Below are positions 17,504 through 26,078 of a stretch of 64,000 nucleotides of DNA, piece after piece; positions within the stretch are counted from its first letter, which is position 1; each line of letters starts with the position of its first letter. Under the pieces are notes generated by a model that ran no database searches, was not told the DNA's origin, and saw nothing but the letters and a program-made list of their open reading frames with translations. A program made the position numbers and the translations under genes. Source of the DNA: Streptomyces sp. B93 (GTDB lineage Bacteria > Actinomycetota > Actinomycetes > Streptomycetales > Streptomycetaceae); NCBI RefSeq assembly GCF_018070565.1, contig NZ_JAGPXL010000001.1, positions 434,001 to 498,000 of the forward strand, given 5' to 3'.

Positions 17504-20500
17504 TCACCCCCCGTAGAACAGTTCCTCCACCACCCCGCGCGCCAGCCGCGCCGTCCGCCGGTAGGCGTCCAGCATGTCGCCCGCCCGGCCGGGTCCGTAC
17601 CCCAGGTACCGTCCCACGGCGGCCAGCTCCCGTGCGTCGGACGGGAACGTGTCCCCGGCCCGCCCGCGCACCAGCATCACCGCGTTGCGCACCCGGGTCG
17701 CCAGCACCCAGGCCTCGTCGAGGACCGCGGCGTCCGCGTCGCCGAGGAGCCCGGCCTCGCGGGCGGCGGCGAGGGCCTGCCGGGTGCGGGTGGTGCGCAG
17801 TCCCGGCACCTCGGCCCCGTGCCGCATCTGGATCAGCTGCACGGTCCACTCCACGTCGGACAGCCCGCCCGGACCCAGCTTGGCGTGCAGCTTGGGGTCG
17901 ACACCGCGCGGCAGCCGCTCCGACTCCATCCGCGCCTTCAGCCGCCGGATCTCACGCACCGCGTCCTCGCCGAGCCCGCCCGCCGGATACCGCAGCGGGT
18001 CGATCAGCTCCAGGAACCGCCGACCCAGGTCCGCGTCCCCGGCGACCGGTTCGGCCCGCAGCAGCGCCTGCGACTCCCAGCCCAGGGACCAGCGGCGGTA
18101 GTACGCCTCGTACGACTTCAGCGTCCGCACCAGCGGGCCGGACTTGCCCTCCGGGCGCAGGTCGGCGTCGATGAGCAGCGGCGGGTCGGCGCTGGGGATC
18201 TGGAGCAGGCGGCGCATCTCGGCGACCACCCGGTTCGCGGCCTTCGTCGCCTCGCCCTCGTCTGCGCCCTCCCGCGGCTCGTGCACGAAGAGGACGTCGG
18301 CGTCGGAGCCGTAGCCCAGCTCATGGCCGCCGAAGCGGCCCATGCCGATCACCGCGAACCTGGTGGGCAGCGTGTCCCCCCAGCCGTCGCGTACGACCGC
18401 CCGCAAAGTCCCCGCCAGCGTCGCCGCCGTCAGATCGGACACCGCGCCGCCGACCAGGTCCACCAGGGCGCCCTGGTCGGCCTCGGCGGGCTGCTCCTCG
18501 GTGCCGTAGGAACCGACGATGTCGGCGGCCGCCGTACGGAACAGCTCCCGGCGGCGCACCCCGCGCACCGCGGTGACCGCCTGCTCGCCGCCCGGGGCGC
18601 GGCCCACGGCGGCGAGGATCTCCGGCTCCAGCTGGGCGCGCTCACGGGGCGCGAGCCTGCCGCCGTCGCCGTCGCCGAGCAGCGCCACCGCCTCGGGCGC
18701 CCGCATCAGCAGGTCCGGGGCGAGGCGTCCGGCGGACAGCACCCGGGCCAGGTTCTGCGCCGCCGCGCCCTCGTCCCGCAGCAGCCGCAGGTACCACGGC
18801 GTCTTGCCGAGCGCGTCGGAGACCTTGCGGAAGTTCAGCAGTCCCGCGTCCGGGTCGGCGGAGTCCGCGAACCAGCCCAGCAGCACCGGCAGCAGGGTCC
18901 GCTGGATCGCCGCCTTGCGGGTGACCCCGGAGGCCAGCGCCTCCAGGTGCCTGAGCGCCGCCGCCGGGTCCGCGTACCCGAGCGCGACCAGCCGCTCCCT
19001 CGCCGCCTCCGCGCTCAACCGGGCCTCGCCCGGGGCGAGCTGGGCGACGGCGTCGAGCAGCGGCCGGTAGAACAGCTTCTCGTGCAGCCGTCGTACGACG
19101 GCCGCGTGCCGCTTCCACTCCCGGTTCAGCGCGCTGACCGGCTCCGTCCGCAGGCCCAGCGAGCGGCCGAGGCGCCGCTGGTCCTCCTCCGCCTCGGGCA
19201 CCAGGTGGGTGCGGCGCAGCCGGTACAGCTGGATGCGGTGCTCCATGGACCGCAGGAAGCGGTACGCCTCCTCCAGTTGCGCGGCGTCCGCCCGCCCGAC
19301 GTAGCCGCCCGCGGCGAGGGCCTCCAGCGCGCTCAGCGTGGTGCCGCTGCGCAGGGTGGCGTCGGTGCGCCCGTGCACCAGCTGGAGCAGCTGCACGGCG
19401 AACTCGACGTCGCGCAGACCACCCGGCCCGAGCTTCAGCTCGCGCTCGACCTCGGCGGCGGGGATGTTCTCCACCACCCTGCGCCGCATCTTCTGCACGT
19501 CGGGGACGAAGTTCTCCCGCTCGGCCGCCTTCCACACCAGGGGCTCGACGGCGGCGACGTACTCCTCCCCCAGCTCCAGGTCGCCGGCGACCGGGCGGGC
19601 CTTCAGCAGCGCCTGGAACTCCCAGGTCTTGGCCCAGCGCTGGTAGTAGGCGAGGTGGGAGGCGAGGGTGCGCACCAGTGGCCCGTTGCGGCCCTCGGGG
19701 CGCAGATTGGCGTCGACGGGCCAGATCGTCCCCTCGACGGTGGTCTCCGAGCAGATCCGCATCATGTGCGAGGCCAGCCGGGTGGCGGCACGCAGCGCCT
19801 TACCCTCGTCGGCCCCGTCGACGGCCTCCCCCACGAAGACGACGTCGACGTCGGAGACGTAGTTCAGCTCGTGGCCGCCGCACTTGCCCATCGCGATCAC
19901 CGCGAGACGGCACAGCGCGGCGTCGTCGGGGGCGGCGGCGCGGGCGATGGCGAGCGCGGCGCGCAGCGTGGCGGTGGCGAGGTCGGCCAGCTCGGCCGCC
20001 GCCTGGGCGACATCGGTCGTCCCGCACACGTCCCGGGCGGCGATCGACAGCAGACAGCGCCGGTAGGCGACGCGCAGCGACACCGGATCGGCGGCGTCGC
20101 GGAGCCCCCGTTCGAACTCCTCGACCCCCGGGTGCAGATCCCGTGGCTCGTACATGACCAGCGCGTGCCAGTCCCCCGCGTGCCGGGCGAGGTGGTCCGC
20201 GAGGGCGGCGGAGGCGCCGAGCACCCCGAGCAGCCGGTCCCGCAGCGGCTTGGCCGCTATCAGCGTGTCCAGCAGCTCCCGCCGGGCGGTGGGCGAGGGC
20301 TGCGCCTCCAGCAGCCGCACCAGCCCGTGCAGCGCCAGGTCGGGGTCGGCGGTGGCGCCGAGCGCGTCGAGCAGCACCGGATCATCCCGTACGGCCGCCA
20401 GCTCCACGCTGTCGAGCAGGCGCTCGGCGGCCGACGGGTCGGTGAAGCCGTGCCGCAGCAGCCGAGTGAAGGTACTGCTCCTGCGCCCCGGCGCCGTCAT
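17504..20500 (-). CDS. glnE: Bifunctional glutamine synthetase adenylyltransferase/adenylyl-removing enzyme
   Basis: A 998-residue enzyme that adds AMP to, and removes it from, type I glutamine synthetase. Two homologous nucleotidyltransferase units are visible: GKCGGHELNYVSDVDVVFVG (~207; removing half in the family) and GRFGGHELGYGSDADVLFVH (~720; transferring half). Each is followed by an RPEG-type motif (NLRPEGRNGPL, DLRPEGKSGPL) and a GGLRDVE or GGLSDVE loop. ATG 20500 has GGGAGG 6 bp upstream and gives the normal length; upstream codons in frame are not conserved-looking. glnA2 lies 13 kb away. Confidence 0.94.
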   Translation of the reverse strand: MTAPGRRSSTFTRLLRHGFTDPSAAERLLDSVELAAVRDDPVLLDALGATADPDLALHGLVRLLEAQPSPTARRELLDTLIAAKPLRDRLLGVLGASAALADHLARHAGDWHALVMYEPRDLHPGVEEFERGLRDAADPVSLRVAYRRCLLSIAARDVCGTTDVAQAAAELADLATATLRAALAIARAAAPDDAALCRLAVIAMGKCGGHELNYVSDVDVVFVGEAVDGADEGKALRAATRLASHMMRICSETTVEGTIWPVDANLRPEGRNGPLVRTLASHLAYYQRWAKTWEFQALLKARPVAGDLELGEEYVAAVEPLVWKAAERENFVPDVQKMRRRVVENIPAAEVERELKLGPGGLRDVEFAVQLLQLVHGRTDATLRSGTTLSALEALAAGGYVGRADAAQLEEAYRFLRSMEHRIQLYRLRRTHLVPEAEEDQRRLGRSLGLRTEPVSALNREWKRHAAVVRRLHEKLFYRPLLDAVAQLAPGEARLSAEAARERLVALGYADPAAALRHLEALASGVTRKAAIQRTLLPVLLGWFADSADPDAGLLNFRKVSDALGKTPWYLRLLRDEGAAAQNLARVLSAGRLAPDLLMRAPEAVALLGDGDGGRLAPRERAQLEPEILAAVGRAPGGEQAVTAVRGVRRRELFRTAAADIVGSYGTEEQPAEADQGALVDLVGGAVSDLTAATLAGTLRAVVRDGWGDTLPTRFAVIGMGRFGGHELGYGSDADVLFVHEPREGADEGEATKAANRVVAEMRRLLQIPSADPPLLIDADLRPEGKSGPLVRTLKSYEAYYRRWSLGWESQALLRAEPVAGDADLGRRFLELIDPLRYPAGGLGEDAVREIRRLKARMESERLPRGVDPKLHAKLGPGGLSDVEWTVQLIQMRHGAEVPGLRTTRTRQALAAAREAGLLGDADAAVLDEAWVLATRVRNAVMLVRGRAGDTFPSDARELAAVGRYLGYGPGRAGDMLDAYRRTARLARGVVEELFYGG

Positions 20501-20615
20501 GGTCGGCCTCCCGCGTCGGACCCTCGTCGGATCAAGGTCGTACGCGCCTGAGCCTAACCGGACCGTCCTGGGGAGGCACCGATGAGTTCGAGGGGTGGAC
20601 CAGGTCGGTACTCCG

Positions 20616-20679
20616 GAGGTACGGGCATCCCGCCGAACCGGAGCGACCGGCAGAGGTACGGGGATCCCGCCGAACCGGA
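20616..20679. repeat. 27-bp direct repeat upstream of the FMN-binding gene
   Basis: Two copies (20616-20642 and 20653-20679) of a sequence starting GAGGTACGGG and ending CCGAACCGGA, differing at one base, with a 37-bp period. The second copy runs straight into the GGAAGGAA ribosome site. It could be a regulatory repeat or a recent tandem duplication. Confidence 0.6.
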
Positions 20680-20690
20680 AGGAAATCGTC

Positions 20691-21197
20691 ATGCGCACTC
20701 CCCGAGCCGAGCTGGACCCCCGGTACAGCAGCGAGGGCGCCGTACCGCCCGACTGGGCCGAGACCGAGGCGCTGCTCGCGGCGTCGGAGCTGTTCTGGAT
20801 CTCGACGGTACGTCCGGACGGCCGCCCGCACGTCACCCCGCTGCCCGCGGTGTGGCAGGACGGCGCGCTGCACTTCTGCACCGGCCCCCAGGAACGCAAG
20901 GCGCGCAACCTGGCCGACAACCCCCATGTCGCGCTGACGACCGGCACCAACATCTGGAACAAGGGGTACGACCTGGTGGTGGAGGGCGTCGCGGCCCGGG
21001 TCACCGACGACGGCCGACTGCGCCAGCTGGCCGCGGCCTGGGAGGCGAAGTACGGCGGTTTCTGGCACTTCGAGGTGCGGAACGGCTGCTTCCACCACGG
21101 ACCCGGGGACGCTTTCGTCTTCTCGGTGGCGCCGGACACCGTTTTCGGCTTCGGTAAGGGGGAGCCGTTCAGCCAGACGAGGTGGCGCTTCGAGTGA
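20691..21197 (+). CDS. Pyridoxamine 5-phosphate oxidase-family FMN-binding protein
   Basis: A 168-residue split-barrel protein. The strand pair ELFWISTVRPDGRPHVTPLP, then VWQDGALHFCTG, then QERKARNLADNPHVALTTG is the standard flavin/F420-binding pattern of this superfamily. The reaction cannot be assigned; members reduce or oxidise diverse substrates with FMN or F420. ATG 20691 follows GGAAGGAAATCGTC, a clear ribosome site. It is followed 29 bp later by a VOC gene. Confidence 0.8.
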   Translation: MRTPRAELDPRYSSEGAVPPDWAETEALLAASELFWISTVRPDGRPHVTPLPAVWQDGALHFCTGPQERKARNLADNPHVALTTGTNIWNKGYDLVVEGVAARVTDDGRLRQLAAAWEAKYGGFWHFEVRNGCFHHGPGDAFVFSVAPDTVFGFGKGEPFSQTRWRFE

Positions 21198-21226
21198 CGC
21201 GGCGCCGCCCGACGAAGGAGTCAGCC

Positions 21227-21673
21227 ATGGACATGACCCTGGAAGTGATCCCGCTGCCGGTGACCGACATCGACCGCTCCCGCGACTTCTACCGCGACAG
21301 GGTCGGCTTCCACGTCGACATCGACCAGGAGGTCATGCCGGGCCTGCGCATCGTCCAGCTGACGCCTCCCGGCTCCGGCTGCTCGATCGCCCTCGGCGAC
21401 TCCATCTGGGAGCTGACCAAGGGCCCCCGCCCGGCCCCCGGCTCCTACCAGGGCCTCCAGCTGTGCGTCGCCGACATCAAGGCGGCCCACGCGGAGCTGA
21501 CCGGGCGGGGCCTGGAGATCTCCGAGCCGGTCCAGTACTCCCCCGACGACGGGGCCACGTTCATGTACTTCACCGACCCGGACGGCAACGGGTGGTCGGT
21601 CCAGGAGTACCGGCGCCGGGCCACGGAGCCGCTGCACCGGCTGCTGGCGCAGCTCGCGGCGGCGCGGGAGTAG
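21227..21673 (+). CDS. VOC/glyoxalase-family protein
   Basis: A 148-residue vicinal-oxygen-chelate protein with two beta-alpha-beta-beta-beta units: EVIPLPVTDIDRSRDFYRD at the start and YFTDPDGNGWSVQEY near the end, where a metal-ligand Glu usually sits. GAAGGAG lies 6 bp before ATG 21227. These proteins include lyases, dioxygenases and resistance proteins; nothing here fixes the substrate. Probably co-transcribed with the preceding FMN-binding gene. Confidence 0.8.
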   Translation: MDMTLEVIPLPVTDIDRSRDFYRDRVGFHVDIDQEVMPGLRIVQLTPPGSGCSIALGDSIWELTKGPRPAPGSYQGLQLCVADIKAAHAELTGRGLEISEPVQYSPDDGATFMYFTDPDGNGWSVQEYRRRATEPLHRLLAQLAAARE

Positions 21674-21707
21674 CCGGGGGCACCCGGCGGGACGGGCGGC
21701 CCCCGGC
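21673..21707. terminator. Bidirectional terminator between VOC and pectate lyase genes
   Basis: GCCGGGGGC (21673-21681) pairs exactly with GCCCCCGGC (21699-21707) in the 41-bp gap between two converging genes. Confidence 0.5.
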
Positions 21708-21714
21708 CTCGGAC

Positions 21715-23256
21715 TCAGGCGTACGTCTCGAACTCGGCGACCCTCGGGGTGCCGTTGGAGCTGGTGATCTCGAAGGTGATCTTGCTCAGGGTGGTCGGGG
21801 TGAAGGCGATGACGCCCGCGCCGCTGCCGGTCTTCAGGACGGCGCCGGTGTCGTGGTTGACGACCCTCCAGGAGCCGATGGCGCCCGTGGCCCCGGCGGC
21901 CTCACGGATGTTGACCGAGGAGACCCGGGTCGCGGAGCCCCACTTGACCGAGACCGAGCCGGTCGAGCCGGACGGCGACCAGTAGGTGCTCATGCTGCCG
22001 TCGCGCACATTGCCGTAGCTGGTCCCGTCGGCCTTGCTGGAGCCGTCGGACCCGGCGCCGATGCTGAGGTTGGTGCCGGTGGGCGGGTCGGTGGGGACGG
22101 GGTCGGTCGGGGCCGGGTCGGTCGGCGTCGGGGTCGGGGTCGGCGTCTGCGGGGTGCAGTTGCCGTCCGAGACGCGCAGCCCCTTGTTGGCACCGGCGGT
22201 CTGGCTCACCACGCCCGGCACGCAGCTGGCCCCGTCCAGGCTGTAGGAGTATGGGATGCTGACGCTGGTGTTGGACGTCGGGTTCGGCCCGGCGGGGTTG
22301 TTGTCGCCGCTGCGGCTCGACCAGGTCACGTTGTCGAAGATGTTGCCGCTGACCTGCCAGTACCCGGCGGCGTCGGTGTAGAAGGTGCCGAGGACGTCCT
22401 TGGAGTCCTTGAAGTAGTTGTTGTCGACCTTGGCGCGGGCACCGGCGCGGGAGTTGATGCCGGACTCGTTCAGCTGCACGTAGTGGTTGTTGTAGATGTG
22501 GGAGATGCCGCCGCGCAGCAGGGGCGTGCGCGAGTCGATGTTCTGGTACAGGTTGTGGTGGAACGTGACGTAGCCGTTGGACGTGTCGCTCTCGCTGGAG
22601 CCGATGAGCCCGCCGCGGCCGGAGTTGCGCAGGATGCTGTAGGACAGCGTCACGTACTGGGTGTTGTTCTTCATGTCGAAGAGGCCGTCGTAGCCCTCCG
22701 ACTCACCGCCGGACGCCTCCAGGGTGACGTGGTCGACCCAGACGTTGCGGACGTTGCTCTCCATGCCGATGGCGTCGCCGCCGTTGGAGGTGGGGGAGCC
22801 CGACTTCTTGACGTTCCGCACCGTCACGTTCTGGATGATGATGTTGCTGGCCTCGCGGATGTGGATGCCGAGCTGGTCGAAGACGGCACCGTTTCCGACC
22901 CCGACGATCGTGACGTTGCTGATCTGCTTCAGCTCGATGACGCCGTCGGCGGTGTTGCAGCTGCCGCCGGAGACCTTGCTGGTGTTGCCGTGGTTGATGG
23001 TGCCCTCGACCTGGATGGTGATCGGGGTGCTGGCGCTGGCCCGGTTGCACAGGGCCGTGTGGATGGCGGTGCCGGTGGTGGCCCGGACGGTCTGACCGCC
23101 CGCGCCGCCGGTGGTGCCGCCGTTCTGGGTCGCGTATCCGGTGGCACCGGTGGTGGCCGCGGACGCCGTGGGCATCGACAGGGCCACACCGGTCGCGGCC
23201 GCGACGGCTCCGGTGGCCAGTGCCGCGCAGAGTCGCACTGCGACGGGTCGCTTCAT
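21715..23256 (-). CDS. Secreted pectate lyase (PL1) with C-terminal carbohydrate-binding domain
   Basis: A 513-residue extracellular enzyme that cleaves polygalacturonate by beta-elimination. The signal peptide (MKRPVAVRLCAALATG to TASA) leads into a parallel beta-helix with VWVDHVTLE (~170), DGLFDMKNNTQYVTLSYSIL and the catalytic RTPLLRGG (~243). A Pro-Thr linker (TPTPTPTDPAPTDPVPTDP, ~375) joins an F5/8-type-C-like sugar-binding domain (~398-513, ending VAEFETYA). ATG 23256 is set by the signal peptide. A LacI-type palindrome lies 148 bp upstream. No pectin-uptake genes are adjacent. Confidence 0.88.
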   Translation of the reverse strand: MKRPVAVRLCAALATGAVAAATGVALSMPTASAATTGATGYATQNGGTTGGAGGQTVRATTGTAIHTALCNRASASTPITIQVEGTINHGNTSKVSGGSCNTADGVIELKQISNVTIVGVGNGAVFDQLGIHIREASNIIIQNVTVRNVKKSGSPTSNGGDAIGMESNVRNVWVDHVTLEASGGESEGYDGLFDMKNNTQYVTLSYSILRNSGRGGLIGSSESDTSNGYVTFHHNLYQNIDSRTPLLRGGISHIYNNHYVQLNESGINSRAGARAKVDNNYFKDSKDVLGTFYTDAAGYWQVSGNIFDNVTWSSRSGDNNPAGPNPTSNTSVSIPYSYSLDGASCVPGVVSQTAGANKGLRVSDGNCTPQTPTPTPTPTDPAPTDPVPTDPPTGTNLSIGAGSDGSSKADGTSYGNVRDGSMSTYWSPSGSTGSVSVKWGSATRVSSVNIREAAGATGAIGSWRVVNHDTGAVLKTGSGAGVIAFTPTTLSKITFEITSSNGTPRVAEFETYA

Positions 23257-23403
23257 GCTTGCTCGCCTTGCCTTTCGTCTTCTTCGACTACGGGTCATTG
23301 CCGCGTTACAGGCGTTACATGTCATGGGCATGTCAGCGAACTGTCAGCAAGGCCTTGCGGGTGCCGCGACGTTCGCCTCCACCGGAACTGTCCCATGAGT
23401 CGG

Positions 23404-23415
23404 GAAAGCGCTTTC
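23404..23415. promoter_or_regulatory. LacI-type palindrome upstream of pectate lyase
   Basis: GAAAGCGCTTTC is a perfect 12-bp dyad with the central CG common in LacI-family operators, 148 bp before the pectate lyase ATG. The cognate regulator is not in the window (inference). Confidence 0.4.
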
Positions 23416-23518
23416 TGTTGCGCGAGGGTATGGGTAGCACCGACCTGTGGCAAGGCTTCGCGCAACGACGGGACGGGATGACCGACACTCGACGGTTGCA
23501 CTGAGCGGTCGCTGAGCG

Positions 23519-23764
23519 ATGAGGCGGGCGCGCTCACGGGACCTTCACCCCTCCCCGTCACCAAATACCAATGCCGCGACAGGAGTTGGCGCCACCCCGC
23601 CGCGCAAGAGCACCTGGATACTGACCGGATCGGCGGTGGCCCTCGTGGCCGCCTCCGCCGTCACCCGGCTCCCGGTCTGCCCGGCCCTGCACCAGGTACC
23701 GGCCGACACCAAGAGCACGTTCCGCTACGAGGGCACCGACACGCGCCTCGCCCCGGCGGTCTGA
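23519..23764 (+). pseudogene. Short ORF resembling the N-terminus of a DUF3068 (PorA-like) protein
   Basis: An 81-codon frame. After a low-complexity start it reads STWILTGSAVALVAASAVTR, one membrane helix, then PALHQVPADTKSTFRYEGTD and stops. From memory this resembles the first 60 residues of DUF3068 membrane proteins, which run to about 350 residues. No continuation is found: the DinB gene begins on the other strand two bases later. Most likely a 5-prime remnant; an independent small membrane protein cannot be excluded. Confidence 0.35.
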
Positions 23765-23765
23765 C

Positions 23766-24260
23766 TCAACGCCCGGTCGCTCCGTCGACCAGTTCCCGCA
23801 GGATGTCCGCGTGCCCGGCGTGCCGGGCGGTCTCCTCGATCAGGTGGGTGAGGGCCCAGCGGACGCTGGGGCCGGGCCGGTGGCTCCCGGGCAGCGGGGC
23901 GCCCGGATCGAGACAGCCGTCGAGCACGTCATCGGCCCGCGCGACCGCCGCCCGATAGCGCCCGACGACGTCCGCCACGCCGTCCTCCGGGGCGGCGTGG
24001 AAGGTGGCCTGCCAGTCGGCGACCCGCTCCCCGAGGAACGTGGAACGCTCCACGTGAGCGAGATGGTTGACCAGCCCGAGCAGATTCGTACCGGACGGCA
24101 CCCCGGCCGTCCGGACCGCCGGTTCGGCAGCGCCCTCGACCTTCCTGACGACCGAGTCGCGCAGATAGCCGAGGAACCCGCGCAGCACCTCCAGCTCACT
24201 GTTCCCGGTGCGGGGCGGCGGGGTGTCGGCACGGCGGCCGGGGCGGCGGGTGCGGGACAT
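23766..24260 (-). CDS. DinB/DUF664-family protein
   Basis: A 164-residue four-helix-bundle protein. Conserved His residues sit in LLGLVNHLAHVERSTFLGE and LTHLIEETARHAGHADILRE, the usual metal-binding triad of the DinB/mycothiol-dependent fold. Members include mycothiol S-transferases and proteins of unknown role. ATG 24260 is preferred to GTG 24269 because GAGG lies 8 bp before it. Divergent from the broken XRE-cupin gene. Confidence 0.82.
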   Translation of the reverse strand: MSRTRRPGRRADTPPPRTGNSELEVLRGFLGYLRDSVVRKVEGAAEPAVRTAGVPSGTNLLGLVNHLAHVERSTFLGERVADWQATFHAAPEDGVADVVGRYRAAVARADDVLDGCLDPGAPLPGSHRPGPSVRWALTHLIEETARHAGHADILRELVDGATGR

Positions 24261-24364
24261 GGGCTCCACCTCTTCGAGCGAACGGGGGGTGTCCTCGTCC
24301 CCGCAGTCTCACCGGACCACCTCCCACCCGGCACGAAATCTTGCGGCTATGGCAAGGTGCCCTC

Positions 24365-24941
24365 GTGGACAGCGACACGCATGACGTACTCGCCCTCGTA
24401 GGTCCGCGCCTGCGCGCCCTGCGCCGGGAGCGGGGCATCACCCTCGCCGACCTCGCGGCGGTGACCGGTGTCTCGGAGAGCACGCTGTCCCGCCTGGCGC
24501 CGGGCCACCCTGGAACTCCTGCTGCCCCTGGCCCGTACGTACGACGTCCCCCTGGACGACCTGGTCGGCGCCCCGCGCACCGGGGACCCCCGCATCCACC
24601 TGAAGCCCGTCCACCGCTTCGGCATGGTCTTCATCCCCCTGTCCCGCCGCCCGGGCGGCACCCAGGCCTTCAAACTCCTCATCCCCGCCCGCCCCAGACC
24701 CCTCGAACCGACCCCGCAGACCCACGAGGGCGTCGAATGGCTGTACGTCCTGAACGGCAGCCTGCGCCTCCTGGTCGGCGAACGCGACCTGACCCTCTCC
24801 CCCGGCGAGGCCGCGGAGTTCGACACGTCCCTCCCCCACTGGCTGGGCAGCGCGGACGGGGGCGCGGTGGAACTGCTGATCCTGTTCGGACCGGAGGGGA
24901 CGCGGGCGCATCTGCGAACGGGTAAGGGGCACCACGACTGA
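24365..24941 (+). pseudogene. XRE-cupin transcriptional regulator broken by a small deletion
   Basis: The first part (GTG 24365 onward) encodes a clear XRE helix-turn-helix: RLRALRRERGITLADLAAVT, then GVSESTLSRL. The second part, in the next frame, encodes the rest: RRATLELLLPLARTYDVPLD, then a cupin domain with HEGVEWLYVLNGSLRLLVGE and GEAAEFDTSLPHW, ending at 24941. The frames meet near 24497, where the linker normally reading about ESG[RQ] is missing. An 11-bp loss fits the size and phase. Neither piece alone would be a full regulator. A sequencing error is possible but would have to remove more than one base. Confidence 0.75.
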
Positions 24942-24950
24942 CGCGGCCCC

Positions 24951-26078
24951 TCAGACCGGCAGCCGCCATGACGGACCGCCCGGGTCCCCGCCCCACACCC
25001 GCTGGACGCCGTCACCGTCCACGGTCATACCGAAGGCGGACTGCGCGGGTGAACCGGCTCGCTGCCAGGTCAGCAGGGCCTCCTCCACGGCGTCCCACAG
25101 GCGCAGAGGGCCGTACTGGTGAACGCGCCGGCCCGCGGCGGTGGCTTCGGTCCACGCCTGTGAGCCGGTGGCGACGTCGACGAGGATCACGCCGTCGTCG
25201 CTGGTCATGAGTTCGGCCGAGGGAGCGGCGAGCTGGGCCACGAAGTGCCCTGTCCAGTCGTCGAGGAGCCCCGGGTCGGTACGGATCTGCCGGACCTGGC
25301 CCGGACGTTGGAAGTAGGTGGGACGGGGCGGGCGTTCGTGCGGACGCGCGAGCATGCAGCCGACCTGGTCCGCGGCGAATGTGCCGCTGGCGGTGCCGTC
25401 GTCCTGGACGGTGAGGCGAATGAGACCCGAGGCCGTCATCCAGCCGCCAAGGGCGGTGGTGATGGTTCCACCCGCTCGGACCTGCCGGAGCCAGGCGGGC
25501 GGAATGTGCCGGACGGCGCAGGTGGCGACGATCGCGTCGTAGTCGGCGCCGTCCTTGTACCCGGCGAGGCCGTCTCCGGTGACCAGGGTGGGGAAGTACC
25601 CGGTGGCTCGGAGGCGGTCCCCCGCGACGGTGGCAAGCCGCGGGTCGTACTCGACGGAGTACACGCACTCGTCGCCGAGGCGGTGGCAGAGCAGGGCTGT
25701 GGAGTAGCCGGTGCCGGTGCCGATCTCCAGCACCCGGTCACCCTCACCGACTCCCGCGAGGTCGAGCATGCGCACGACGAGCGACGGCAGGGTGCCGGAA
25801 GACGTGGGGCGGCCGGTGAGGGGGCCCGACGAGTCGGCCGCGTCGACACCCTCGACCTGTGTGACCCAGGTGGCGTCCTGGTACACGAGGCGCAGCCATG
25901 CGTCTTCACCGATCTGATCCCGGTGCGTCGGCACCCATTGGGTGCCGGACAGGCGGAACAGACAGTCTCCGAGGAACGCTTCGCGGGGGACGGCTTCTAC
26001 GGCGGACCGCCAGGCGAGGTCGCTCACACCGATTCCGGCGGCGAGGCGGCGGCGCAGGACAGCGGGGTCAGTGGTCAT
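24951..26078 (-). CDS. tgmC: PIMT-like methyltransferase of a graspetide (ATP-grasp RiPP) system
   Basis: A 375-residue protein with an N-terminal protein-L-isoaspartate O-methyltransferase fold. The SAM motif is VLEIGTGTGYSTALL (~114), preceded by the Ser-rich PTSSGTLPSLVVRML segment. A long C-terminal extension (about 230-375; TYFQRPGQVRQIRTDPG, WTGHFVAQLAAPSAEL) is found in RiPP-associated members rather than repair enzymes. Characterised relatives methylate an Asp of a cyclised precursor, which then collapses to aspartimide. Its ATG overlaps the tgmB stop (ATGA), so the two are translationally coupled. Confidence 0.85.
   Translation of the reverse strand: MTTDPAVLRRRLAAGIGVSDLAWRSAVEAVPREAFLGDCLFRLSGTQWVPTHRDQIGEDAWLRLVYQDATWVTQVEGVDAADSSGPLTGRPTSSGTLPSLVVRMLDLAGVGEGDRVLEIGTGTGYSTALLCHRLGDECVYSVEYDPRLATVAGDRLRATGYFPTLVTGDGLAGYKDGADYDAIVATCAVRHIPPAWLRQVRAGGTITTALGGWMTASGLIRLTVQDDGTASGTFAADQVGCMLARPHERPPRPTYFQRPGQVRQIRTDPGLLDDWTGHFVAQLAAPSAELMTSDDGVILVDVATGSQAWTEATAAGRRVHQYGPLRLWDAVEEALLTWQRAGSPAQSAFGMTVDGDGVQRVWGGDPGGPSWRLPV

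Noticed and set aside
17495..17511. GGGGGG/CCCCCC hairpin between the PAP2 gene and glnE
   Set aside because: Only six bases per arm, overlapping the glnE stop; may help termination but too weak to list.
17303..20551. A 1082-residue plus-strand frame opposite glnE
   Set aside because: Shadow of glnE; it contains none of the features of a real protein.
22081..22150. Repetitive GTCGG/GGGGTCGG DNA in the pectate lyase gene
   Set aside because: It encodes the Pro-Thr linker of the secreted enzyme; not an independent repeat or CRISPR.
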